A DNA stretch of 29,068 nt, from NCBI GenBank assembly GCA_041663585.1, contig JBAYMN010000015.1:1-29068 (forward strand), in the 5' to 3' direction. Below the pieces are notes generated by a model. That model saw only the letters and a program-made list of their open reading frames with translations, searched no databases and was not told where the DNA came from. Positions 1 through 6,927 of the stretch are shown piece by piece. Made by a program: the position numbers and the translations under genes. Source of the stretch: JALOBO01 sp023228225 (GTDB lineage: Bacteria; Bacillota; Clostridia; Christensenellales; UBA1242). The first letter of the stretch is position 1; every line of letters starts with the position of its first letter.

Positions 1-67
1 AAACAAAAAGATGATTTTTATGCGGTAACAAGTGCCGCTTTTCCGGTAGGAAAGCGGAACAATATTT

Positions 68-143
68 GCGGGAGTAGCTCAGTTGGTAGAGCACTGCCTT
101 GCCAAGGCAGTTGTCGCGGGTTCGAATCTCGTCTTCCGCTCCA
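68..143 (+). tRNA. tRNA-Gly (anticodon GCC)
   Basis: Full cloverleaf with encoded CCA. The acceptor stem GCGGGAG pairs with CTTCCGC (one G-T pair), the discriminator is T, and CCA follows. The D-arm reads GCTCAGTTGGTAGAGC. The anticodon arm is CTGCC-TTGCCAA-GGCAG, giving anticodon GCC for glycine. The T-arm is GCGGG-TTCGAAT-CTCGT. It lies five bases before tRNA-Lys, so the two are probably cotranscribed. A short hairpin at 34-57 precedes it; I see no clear promoter in the 67 bases available upstream. Confidence 0.96.
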
Positions 144-148
144 TTAAT

Positions 149-224
149 GGACCAATAGCTCAGTTGGTAGAGCAACTGACTCTTAATCAGTGGGTCCTGG
201 GTTCGAATCCCTGTTGGTCCACCA
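149..224 (+). tRNA. tRNA-Lys (anticodon CTT)
   Basis: Full cloverleaf with encoded CCA. Acceptor GGACCAA pairs with TTGGTCC, the discriminator is A, and CCA is at 222-224. The anticodon arm is ACTGA-CTCTTAA-TCAGT, so the anticodon is CTT for lysine. The T-arm is CTGGG-TTCGAAT-CCCTG with one T-T mismatch. The last 16 bases, from tRNA position 61 onward, are repeated at 384-399 together with the downstream terminator. Confidence 0.96.
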
Positions 225-319
225 CTAGATTAAACCGTTTATTTAAAGTAAACGGTTTTTTATTTAATTTTCCAACAGTGATTTGAACCTTTTATTTGTC
301 CTATCGCCAGCCACGAATT
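209..319 (+). repeat. Direct repeat copy 1: tRNA-Lys 3' tail + terminator + flank
   Basis: These 111 bases recur at 384-494 almost unchanged (period 175). The repeat starts exactly at the first base of the 3' strand of the T-stem (CCCTG), includes the acceptor 3' strand, CCA and terminator, and ends inside the first hairpin of the element at 298-383. Positions 272-289 (ccaacagtgatttgaacc) are an inverted copy of the tRNA-Lys T-arm at 200-217, with 16 of 18 bases matching. The terminator is therefore flanked by inverted T-arm sequences. Confidence 0.9.
232..262 (+). terminator. Rho-independent terminator after tRNA-Lys
   Basis: A perfect 10-bp stem, AAACCGTTTA (232-241) with TAAACGGTTT (249-258), is followed by a T run. 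It ends the tRNA-Gly/tRNA-Lys transcript. The same hairpin recurs at 407-433 in the second copy of the repeat. Confidence 0.85.
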
Positions 320-383
320 ACAAATTCGTGTCCACTTTGGCTAACAAATTGCCCATTGGGGCAATTTGTCTTAACGCGTCGTG
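298..383 (+). repeat. Two-hairpin interspersed element, left copy
   Basis: The element has two hairpins joined by a short linker: ACGAATT-ACA-AATTCGT (about 313-329), linker CTTTGGCTAA (335-344), then CAAATTGCCC/GGGCAATTTG (345-368), then ACGCGTCG. A second copy with different stem sequences but the same linker and borders lies at 27953-28033 on the minus strand. The right edge joins a tRNA-Lys tail exactly at tRNA position 61 (CCCTG at 384). The left edge is less certain. No ORF of useful length is present. Confidence 0.6.
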
Positions 384-494
384 CCCTGTTGGTCCACCAC
401 TAGATTAAACCGTTTATTTAAAGTAAACGGTTTTTTATTTAATTTTCCAACAGTGATTTGAACCCTTTATTTGTCCTATCGCCAGCCACGAATT
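384..494 (+). repeat. Direct repeat copy 2: truncated tRNA-Lys tail + terminator
   Basis: Second copy of 209-319. It carries only the last 16 bases of tRNA-Lys (CCCTGTTGGTCCACCA), so it is not a tRNA gene. The terminator hairpin is intact at 407-433. The copy ends within the first hairpin of a truncated second element (ccagccacgaatt), after which the sequence diverges into the structured region from about 499. It resembles the remnant left when DNA recombines into a tRNA 3' end. Confidence 0.85.
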
Positions 495-501
495 TTTTAT
501 T

Positions 502-530
502 ACGCCCACCTAACGGTTGGCGTGTTTTTT
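502..530 (+). terminator. Hairpin with T run before the structured region
   Basis: Stem ACGCC (502-506) with GGCGT (519-523), 12-base loop, then GTTTTTT. It has the form of a Rho-independent terminator. Its loop contains CCTAACGG (509-516), the exact complement of CCGTTAGG in the hairpin loop at 1043-1051. It may therefore instead be the 5' domain of the structured RNA downstream. Confidence 0.5.
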
Positions 531-539
531 CATCGCATA

Positions 540-1250
540 AAGTTGTTATTTAAAGCCCTTTCAGCCGTTTTAGAACCCTAGGGTAATCATACACGTCGGA
601 ACCTAAAACGACTTAAATCATCATTAAATTCGTAACTTTCTGCTACTTAACTTTTCTATTCTAAGGTACAGCAATAATAAATTGTATGTTTTAGAAGTTT
701 ACTTGAAATGTGCAAAACGGTTTTAAAATGCCCCACGAAAAAATAAGCAATTCTTAGGTCCAGGGCTTGCTTATTCTGAGTGATATCCTATGAAAAAAGG
801 GCTTAGCGAAATATTATTCCGCGGTTAAAAGGGAAACGCACGAGCCTGTTTTACTGGCAAAGTCATGCAGTACAATACACATATCATTTTGTTAAAGTAG
901 AATACGCTAAGTAGTTTAAACTGAAAGATTTTAAAATGATTTAGCCCCCAACAGGTTCCAACGCCTATCAATACGCTAGGTGATTCCGTTTGGGGTTAAA
1001 GCGTTAAAAAGATTCAGTTTAAACGGTGTCTAGTTCCGCCTATCCGTTAGGTAGGCGGAAAAATTCTCATTTGCGACAGCAAATGGCATACAAAAACTCT
1101 GGGTCGGGGTTTCCCTAACTTAAAGATTTTTTGTATGCCACTTAAAAACGGAGGGGATTAGCATTTTTATTAAAAATGCGGTTAAGAGGGAAACCAAAAA
1201 CGCTTGCAAGCAGGCGTAAGCGTGCGTACAAGCGTTAGTTTTTGGTGCCC
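540..1250 (+). ncRNA. Candidate giant structured RNA beside tRNA genes (ROOL/GOLLD-like setting)
   Basis: About 700 bases hold no credible ORF but many strong, nested stems. Seen directly: 553-561 with 796-804 (9 bp, long range); 566-573 with 603-610; 742-750 with 767-775; 914-925 with 1013-1024 (12 bp) enclosing 946-952/988-995 and 962-967/977-982; 1034-1042 with 1052-1060; 1069-1074 with 1079-1084; 1085-1096 with 1128-1139 (12 bp); 1161-1169 with 1171-1179; 1193-1206 with 1229-1246. Large ornate RNAs of the ROOL and GOLLD classes are known to lie near tRNA genes, and ROOL occurs in Firmicutes. The setting, size and density of stems fit, but I cannot match a consensus by eye. The strand is inferred from the upstream plus-strand tRNAs, and both ends are approximate. 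The 3' stem abuts the end of spoIVA. It could instead be decayed mobile DNA with hairpins. Confidence 0.5.
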
Positions 1251-1253
1251 CTT

Positions 1254-2732
1254 TTAAAGCAGTATACAGATTATCCCCCCTCTGCCTTCATTTACAATTC
1301 GTGTTAGGGTTTTACGCATTTTAGTTTGGGCTTCTACCGGCATTGCGAGCAGTTTATTATTAAGCCCTTCTTTAACAACCATATGCAAACTTTTGCCAAA
1401 CATATTTGTCTCCCAAATTCCGCTTGGATTGCTTTCAAATTCTGCCATTAGATATTTAACAAGTTCCTCGGATTGCTGTTCGCTACCAACAACTGGACAA
1501 ACTTCGGTTTCTATGTCTACACGCATTAAGTGTAGCGATGGTGCAGATGCTTTTAGTCGCACACCATATCTAGAACCTTGCTTTACAATTTCGGGTTCTT
1601 CTAGTGTCATTTCTTCCATAGTAGGAACAACTACACCATATCCTGTATTTTTAACATCTTCAAGTGCGTATTTAATTTTTTCATATTCTTGCTTAGCTAC
1701 TTTTACATCTTTTATATATGACATTAAACTAAAATCACTATTAATTTCTACGCCACATTCATAACTTAACACTTTATAGAATAATTCGGGTTTAGGCACT
1801 ATTTCAAACAGTATTTCGCCATTTCCCATAGTGATTCTATTTGCGGTTACAGGCTCAAAGTCGGCGCTGGATTGAAACAAAACACTACCTTCGTTATAAT
1901 TACCTATTCTGTCCATACTCATAGACAATTCTATTAATTCGTTTATGATTGTATTAATAATTGGACTAGCATAAGAAAGCACTTGCAACCATTTTGGCAA
2001 CTTAACTTGAAGTGAAGTAACTGGAAATTCGTTTAATATTTGAGCAAAAATTTCTGTAATATCATCTTTTGTCAAATTTAACACATCACAAGCAAAGGCA
2101 GAAACATTATACTTTTCCTGTAAAGATTCTTTGAGTTTTTGTGCATTTATGCTGTTTGGTTCCTTAGAGTTTAACACAATAACAAAAGGTTTTTTAGAGG
2201 CTTTTAATTCGTTATAAACATTTTCTTCCGCCTTAATATAAGCACTGCGCGGAATGTCAGTAATAGTGCCATCTGTGGTCATAAGAATTCCTATTGTTGA
2301 ATGTTCTGCAATTACCTTTTTTGTACCGATTTCAGCCGCTTCTGCAAAAGGTAAATCTTGGTCACTCCACGGAGTTTTAACTAAGCGTGGTTTAAAATTT
2401 TCTTCGTGTCCTATTGCTCCATCAACAAGATATCCCACGCAATCTATCATTCGTACATTTAGTTCTACGCTATTATCTAACTTAATTTTAACCGCTTCGC
2501 TTGGCACAAATCGTGGTTGCGTAGTCATTATTGTTTTTCCATCAGCCGCTTGTGGCATTTCATCGATAGCGCGGTCAAGCGTAAACTTATTGTCAATATT
2601 AGGTAGCACCAAATTTTGCATAAATTTAGCAATAAAAGTAGATTTTCCCGTTCTTACAGGACCTACCACCCCTACATATATATCACCGTTAGTACGCTCG
2701 GCAATAGACTGGTACACATTATAATTATCCAT
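1254..2732 (-). CDS. spoIVA: Stage IV sporulation protein A (SpoIVA)
   Basis: SpoIVA is the ATPase that polymerises on the forespore outer membrane and forms the basement layer of the spore coat. The 492-residue length equals that of the Bacillus subtilis protein. The N-terminus carries a Walker A motif (GPVRTGKST) within a TRAFAC-type GTPase/ATPase fold. The C-terminus ends in GGIICILL, the hydrophobic tail typical of the family and important for localisation. ATG at 2732 is preceded by AAGGAGGGG. The gene is the last on this strand before the structured region, and its stop codon lies a few bases beyond the hairpin at 1193-1246. It is the strongest marker that the host forms endospores. gpsA, which often lies between plsY and spoIVA in clostridia, is absent; only 174 bases separate the two. 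Confidence 0.97.
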   Translation of the reverse strand: MDNYNVYQSIAERTNGDIYVGVVGPVRTGKSTFIAKFMQNLVLPNIDNKFTLDRAIDEMPQAADGKTIMTTQPRFVPSEAVKIKLDNSVELNVRMIDCVGYLVDGAIGHEENFKPRLVKTPWSDQDLPFAEAAEIGTKKVIAEHSTIGILMTTDGTITDIPRSAYIKAEENVYNELKASKKPFVIVLNSKEPNSINAQKLKESLQEKYNVSAFACDVLNLTKDDITEIFAQILNEFPVTSLQVKLPKWLQVLSYASPIINTIINELIELSMSMDRIGNYNEGSVLFQSSADFEPVTANRITMGNGEILFEIVPKPELFYKVLSYECGVEINSDFSLMSYIKDVKVAKQEYEKIKYALEDVKNTGYGVVVPTMEEMTLEEPEIVKQGSRYGVRLKASAPSLHLMRVDIETEVCPVVGSEQQSEELVKYLMAEFESNPSGIWETNMFGKSLHMVVKEGLNNKLLAMPVEAQTKMRKTLTRIVNEGRGGIICILL

Positions 2733-2906
2733 ATACCCCTCCTTGATAGTTTAGGTATACTAGAATATATGAAGTTTAACAAAATCTTATGCCAGAATAA
2801 ATATAGAATAAAAATGTAAAATGTAAAATGGTTGGTCGCTAGTCGCTCCATTAAAAATATGAATACACACCGAGCCAAAAAGATTAATTTTAGATGGCAA
2901 CTAGTG

Positions 2907-3548
2907 TCATCCATTCCTTAGATGGACCGAACTTCTAAACCCCGCTTTATGCTCTTTGCCCGCAATTAATCTTGCAATGTTTTTTCGGTGAGCCACCATA
3001 ACGAGTAAAAAAATTGTAATTATTAAAATACTTATTGCAAGATTACCTTGATAATGTACTAACTCAACAATTAAAAGCCCAGTTATACAAATAAAAGAGG
3101 CTATTGATCCATAATCAAAAATCAACACTTCTAGAAAAGCAAGTGCAAAAAATATCAATGTCCAAAGAGGATTCGCCACAAAAAAAACACCAAGTGTACT
3201 TGCAACACCTTTTCCGCCTTTAAATTTATAAATAATTGGATAAATGTGTCCAATTATTACACTAAGTCCAGTAGCGTAAAGTGCAATAATGCTTTGCGGG
3301 GCGTTTGTGGCTCCGCCAAATATATAAAGTCCAATTAGTGCTGGTATAGCACCTTTTATCGCATCTAATAGCAGTGTTAAAATTCCAATAAAAAAGCCAT
3401 AAGTCCGTAGCATATTAAAACTGCCGGGATTACCGCTTGCATATTTTGTAATATCATCTTTTTTAAGCCTAGAAATTATGCGAGCAAAACTTATATTACC
3501 CACGAAATACGCACAAATAATAAGTATTACATATTTTAAAATTTGCAA
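2907..3548 (-). CDS. plsY: Glycerol-3-phosphate acyltransferase PlsY
   Basis: PlsY transfers the acyl group from acyl-phosphate to glycerol-3-phosphate in the membrane, the first step of phospholipid synthesis. The 213 residues are mostly hydrophobic, with five or more membrane segments. The conserved SGNPG(S/A)xN loop (ASGNPGSFNMLRTYG) near residue 40 and the KFKGGKG loop are present. The start is TTG at 3548, preceded by AAGGA inside the 3' end of der. The der stop is only three bases upstream, so the two genes are probably translated from one message. Confidence 0.95.
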   Translation of the reverse strand: MQILKYVILIICAYFVGNISFARIISRLKKDDITKYASGNPGSFNMLRTYGFFIGILTLLLDAIKGAIPALIGLYIFGGATNAPQSIIALYATGLSVIIGHIYPIIYKFKGGKGVASTLGVFFVANPLWTLIFFALAFLEVLIFDYGSIASFICITGLLIVELVHYQGNLAISILIITIFLLVMVAHRKNIARLIAGKEHKAGFRSSVHLRNG

Positions 3549-3551
3549 ATA

Positions 3552-4871
3552 TTATTCCTTATCGCTTCTATCTCTACTAAAAATTCTTATAGGTGTACCT
3601 TCAAACTTAATAGTACGCCTCAATGTATTTTCAATATATCTTAGGTACGAAAAATGCATTAGTTTAGCATCGTTAACGAATAAAATAAATGTAGGCGGAG
3701 CAACATCAACTTGTGTAACATACAAAATTTTAAGTCTTTGACCATTTTTAGTTTTTGGCTCGTTAACAAGAATTGCTTGTTGTAAAATATCATTGAGTGT
3801 GCCCGTAGCAATTCGTCTATTTGTATTTTCCCAAACTTCTTCAACTATTGGCATTATCTTATTAATTCTTTGCCTTGTAAGAGCGGAAATATACATGGAT
3901 TTAAAATATGACATAAATGCTAAACTTTTTAATAAATCATCATTATATTTTTCTATTGTGTGTGTATCTTTTTCTATTAAATCCCATTTATTCATAATTA
4001 TAACAGATGGCTTGCCTTGTTCATGTACATATCCTGCAATACGCACATCTTGTTCACTTATTACATCACCGGCATCAAATACCACTAAAACTAAATCAGC
4101 GCGTCTAATTGCATCTAATGCTCTGATAACGCTATAACTTTCTATACTATCTTCTTCAATACCGCGTTTTCGGCGCATACCTGCTGTATCTATAAGCGTA
4201 TAATGTTTTCCGTTGTATTCAAATGGTGTATCAATAGCATCTCTGGTGGTGCCGGCAACAGAAGAAACAACCACCCGATCCTCGCCAAGTAGTGCATTTA
4301 GTATAGAGGACTTGCCCGCGTTGGGTTTTCCTACTATTGCAATTTTAATTGATTTATCCTCTTCTGTATTTTCTACTTTTGTAAAATGTTTTATTAAATC
4401 ATCAAGTAGTTCTGTAAGTCCTTTGCCTTGTCCGGCAGAAATAGGATACGGATCGCCAAGACCAAGCCTATAAAAGTCATAGGCACTGTCATCACCTAAA
4501 TTATCAATTTTATTAACGACCAACATAATAGTTTTTTTTGATTTGCGTAAAAAATCCGCAGCATCTTGATCGGCGGAAGTTAATCCTTCTTGCCCATCGA
4601 CCATAAAAATAATAATATCAGCTAATTCGGTAGCAATTTTTACTTGATGCATAATTTCCTTTTGCATTTCGTTTTCATTTTTTAAATCAATACCACCCGT
4701 ATCAACCAAAGAAAAATCATAGCCTGACCAATCTGCATCGGCATAAATTCTGTCACGAGTAACACCTGGCATATCTTTTATAATACTGATACGCTTGCCA
4801 GTTATTCTATTAAAAAATGTAGATTTGCCAACATTTGGCCTACCCACAATGGCAACTAATGGTTTACTCAT
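3552..4871 (-). CDS. der: Ribosome assembly GTPase Der (EngA)
   Basis: Der is an essential GTPase of 50S subunit assembly with two consecutive G domains and a C-terminal KH-like domain. The first P-loop is GRPNVGKST (10-18), followed by GVTRD, DTGG and NKID. The second P-loop is GKPNAGKSS (181-189), followed by DTAGMRRK and NKWD. The 439 residues match the family. ATG at 4871 follows TAGGAG. A possible promoter lies at 5029-5057. The order der-plsY-spoIVA, all on this strand, suggests one transcript. Confidence 0.97.
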   Translation of the reverse strand: MSKPLVAIVGRPNVGKSTFFNRITGKRISIIKDMPGVTRDRIYADADWSGYDFSLVDTGGIDLKNENEMQKEIMHQVKIATELADIIIFMVDGQEGLTSADQDAADFLRKSKKTIMLVVNKIDNLGDDSAYDFYRLGLGDPYPISAGQGKGLTELLDDLIKHFTKVENTEEDKSIKIAIVGKPNAGKSSILNALLGEDRVVVSSVAGTTRDAIDTPFEYNGKHYTLIDTAGMRRKRGIEEDSIESYSVIRALDAIRRADLVLVVFDAGDVISEQDVRIAGYVHEQGKPSVIIMNKWDLIEKDTHTIEKYNDDLLKSLAFMSYFKSMYISALTRQRINKIMPIVEEVWENTNRRIATGTLNDILQQAILVNEPKTKNGQRLKILYVTQVDVAPPTFILFVNDAKLMHFSYLRYIENTLRRTIKFEGTPIRIFSRDRSDKE

Positions 4872-5028
4872 AATTTCTCCTATTTTTAAACTTTAATTTG
4901 TTTAAAAATTACTGTTTTGTTATACTTTAAATTTTTATCACTAATTTATTCAAGTTCTGACAGCCTTTACTTAACTCGGTCGCGCTACTCTTTCCAACTT
5001 AAATAATCTTCTTAGAATAATCTAAAAG

Positions 5029-5057
5029 AGTTTAGCATAAAAACAAACAAGTTGCAA
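5029..5057 (-). promoter_or_regulatory. Possible sigma-A promoter for der-plsY
   Basis: On the minus strand, TTGCAA (5052-5057), a 17-base spacer and TAAACT (5029-5034) form a plausible but weak promoter about 160 bases before der. The remaining 4872-5165 interval is AT-rich and holds only the nrdR terminator. Confidence 0.35.
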
Positions 5058-5105
5058 GATAATTGCTCGCACGAATAATTTATTTTTGTATATCATTATA
5101 TTATA

Positions 5106-5149
5106 AAAAAAGAAAACGCTTTCAAATTTTTATAAGCATTTTCTTTTTG
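5106..5149 (-). terminator. Terminator after nrdR
   Basis: On the minus strand, AAAAGAAAATGCTT pairs imperfectly with AAGCGTTTTCTTTT across a short AT-rich loop and is followed by a T run. It lies directly downstream of the nrdR stop codon and may work in both directions. Confidence 0.6.
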
Positions 5150-5165
5150 TCAATATCAAGGAAAT

Positions 5166-5615
5166 TTATTTTTTATAATCCTTTAAAAATGTTGCAAAAC
5201 TATTAATACCTTCAAAGTTTTTGTAAACTGAGGCGAATCTTATATAAGCAACTTCATCAAGTGCTTTTAAACTTTCCATAACAATTTCGCCAATTTTAGA
5301 ACTTTTAATTTCTTGTTCTAGCGAATTATAAACTTGTTTTTCAATATCGGCTACTAAATCATCAATTTGTTTAATTGTAATTGGTCGTTTTTCGCATGCT
5401 TTTACTATACCACGTTTAATTTTTTGCGGGTCAAATGGTTGGCGTGTACCATCGCTTTTAATAACCAGTACTGGTGTAGTTTCTATGTATTCATAAGTTG
5501 TAAAGCGTTTGCCACAATTTAAGCACTCTCGTCTACGCCTAATAGAACTTGCCTCATCAGTTGCTCTGGAATCAATTACTTTACTTTCGGTATGTCCGCA
5601 AAATAAACATTTCAT
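5166..5615 (-). CDS. nrdR: Transcriptional repressor NrdR
   Basis: NrdR represses ribonucleotide reductase genes in response to ATP/dATP. The N-terminal zinc ribbon has CLFC and CLNC pairs (residues about 3-6 and 31-34) around a stretch of arginines (RRRR). The ATP-cone follows, starting VIKSDGTRQPFDPQKIKRGI. The start at MKCLFCG (5615) gives 149 residues, the usual family length, and has AAGAGGT upstream; longer in-frame extensions have no family resemblance. It lies 58 bases after the ylmC-like gene, a common clostridial neighbourhood. No NrdR box was found in the window, which holds no nrd genes. Confidence 0.96.
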   Translation of the reverse strand: MKCLFCGHTESKVIDSRATDEASSIRRRRECLNCGKRFTTYEYIETTPVLVIKSDGTRQPFDPQKIKRGIVKACEKRPITIKQIDDLVADIEKQVYNSLEQEIKSSKIGEIVMESLKALDEVAYIRFASVYKNFEGINSFATFLKDYKK

Positions 5616-5673
5616 ATTTAACACCTCTTTATATATGAATAATAGCATAATAAATTGGTTTTGTAAAGAAAAT

Positions 5674-6030
5674 TTATTTGATTTTACCACTATATGTAGT
5701 ATGTGTGGGTATAAATTCTTCATCTTCTTGTAAATTACCTGTATCCGCTTCCTGAATAGAGGCTTTATCGGCAGAACAACTTTTCACCGAATCACACATT
5801 AATTCCACTAAAATTACATCTTCACCAATTTTGCAAATATTGTTGTAAGGAATAAAAATGTCTTCACAGGCTCTAAAAATAGGCCAGCCATGCTTTTGAC
5901 TAGGAACAACAAGTCCCAGCACTCTACCTCTGCGCTGGTCAATTATAATATCAATTATTCTACCGAGCCGTTTGCCATCAACAACATTAATTACTTCTTT
6001 GCAACGCAGTTCGCAAAAAGAAGTTTCTAT
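5674..6030 (-). CDS. YlmC/YmxH family PRC-barrel protein, probable ATA start
   Basis: The protein belongs to the small PRC-barrel family (YlmC/YmxH) found in sporulation and division neighbourhoods; its molecular role is not well established. The barrel reads CELRCKEVINVVDGKRLGRI, then IDIIIDQRRGRVLGLVVP, then EDIFIPYNNICKIGEDVILVE. No ATG, GTG or TTG exists at the family N-terminus. The only codon at the right place is ATA at 6030, directly after an in-frame TAA and six bases from a strong GGAGG (6037-6041), giving 118 residues starting (M)ETSFCELR. A GTG at 5922 would delete half the barrel. An acidic C-terminal tail of about 40 residues (KSCSADKASIQEADTG and onward) extends beyond the usual domain. 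The start could also be a decayed ATG. Confidence 0.75.
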   Translation of the reverse strand: METSFCELRCKEVINVVDGKRLGRIIDIIIDQRRGRVLGLVVPSQKHGWPIFRACEDIFIPYNNICKIGEDVILVELMCDSVKSCSADKASIQEADTGNLQEDEEFIPTHTTYSGKIK

Positions 6031-6100
6031 TTAGCACCTCCATATACGACAAAATATGACATATTATTTATATGATTAATTAACTAAATAGATTACAAAA

Positions 6101-6904
6101 TCATTCCGCATAAAACACATAGAAATCTGGATTTAAGGAGTCTACAATATCTTCTACAATAATAGTTGTATAAATAGATGGGGCATTTTCAAATGCACTA
6201 ACCGCTTGCCAAAGTTTTGTAAACAGATCATTTTGCGGATTATTAATAGTAATAATTGTCCCTTGATAAGTACTAATAATAAGTGTATCTTCTACACTGT
6301 TAAGTTGAAATTTTTGAAATGTAGCAACAATATCTACCACCGAATAACCAATATTATTTTCCGTTCCGCCGATATTAGAAAGCACTTCATAAACATTTGT
6401 TAATGTGTTTATACATTCCTCGCTAATATTAAGTATTTCACCTTCTTCGGCTGTAAGAACAGTACTTAAACTGGGTATTAATATATCTACTCCACGCACA
6501 GAAGTTGCAATATCTAGCACTTTAAGCGTACTATCGGTAATCGCGTAACTGTTTTCGTTTAAACGAACTGAATACAATTCCTCGCGTTCAAGAGCATGTA
6601 TTACAAGTTTATTTGGAAATTTTGTTTCTATATTTACAATTTTAATATATGGATTAAGTTTTTCCAGATTATCAATATTTTCGTTTTTATCTATAAAAAA
6701 TATGCAGTTACCATAATTAAAATTTCCACTTTCAATAACAGCCACCCTCTCCTGTTCAGTGCCAAAAACTGTGGTTTCAACATTTAAGGTTTGTCCAAAT
6801 GACAAACTAACGGACTGCAAAGTAAATACCGTGCTGGAAAGCACGACTATAAATGCTATAAAAAACAGTATACCAAGTATAACTATAAGTCTTTTGTTTT
6901 TCAT
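6101..6904 (-). CDS. ftsQ: Cell division protein FtsQ/DivIB
   Basis: This bitopic membrane protein works with FtsL and FtsB/DivIC in the divisome. A short cytoplasmic N-terminus (MKNKR) is followed by one membrane segment (about 6-28) and an extracytoplasmic POTRA-like domain. The POTRA shows the typical order: IESGNFNYGNCIFFID, the LEKLNPYIKIVNIETKFPNKLVIHALER strand region (split here for length), then AYAITDS-type beta elements. The 267-residue length is usual for DivIB. ATG at 6904 has ATAAGGA upstream. It lies 23 bases after murA and is the last gene of the wall cluster; ftsA and ftsZ do not follow. Confidence 0.88.
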   Translation of the reverse strand: MKNKRLIVILGILFFIAFIVVLSSTVFTLQSVSLSFGQTLNVETTVFGTEQERVAVIESGNFNYGNCIFFIDKNENIDNLEKLNPYIKIVNIETKFPNKLVIHALEREELYSVRLNENSYAITDSTLKVLDIATSVRGVDILIPSLSTVLTAEEGEILNISEECINTLTNVYEVLSNIGGTENNIGYSVVDIVATFQKFQLNSVEDTLIISTYQGTIITINNPQNDLFTKLWQAVSAFENAPSIYTTIIVEDIVDSLNPDFYVFYAE

Positions 6905-6927
6905 AAATTTCCTTATAACTGTTATTT

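Noticed and set aside
83..286. Short plus-strand reading frame over both tRNAs
   Set aside because: It lies entirely across two clear tRNA genes and their terminator, so it is a chance frame.
298..392. A functional tRNA-Thr on the minus strand (TTTGTAA loop in the ACGAA/TTCGT hairpin)
   Set aside because: The loop resembles the tRNA-Thr(TGT) anticodon loop, but no D-arm, T-arm or matching acceptor can be formed around it.
821..839. Resemblance of GGTTAAAAGGGAA to the start of a cobalamin riboswitch
   Set aside because: No B12 box (GCCACTG) or other conserved core follows, and no downstream plus-strand gene exists to regulate.
540..1250. tmRNA or RNase P RNA
   Set aside because: No tRNA-like end with CCA or proteolysis-tag frame for tmRNA, and none of the conserved RNase P sequences such as GAGGAAAGTCC on either strand.
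2672..2914. 80-residue minus-strand frame between plsY and spoIVA
   Set aside because: It overlaps the ends of both genes in another frame, has no ribosome binding site and reads as low-complexity hydrophobic sequence.
5616..5723. N-terminal extension of NrdR
   Set aside because: The 36 extra residues have no family resemblance, and a Shine-Dalgarno sits just before the internal ATG at 5615.
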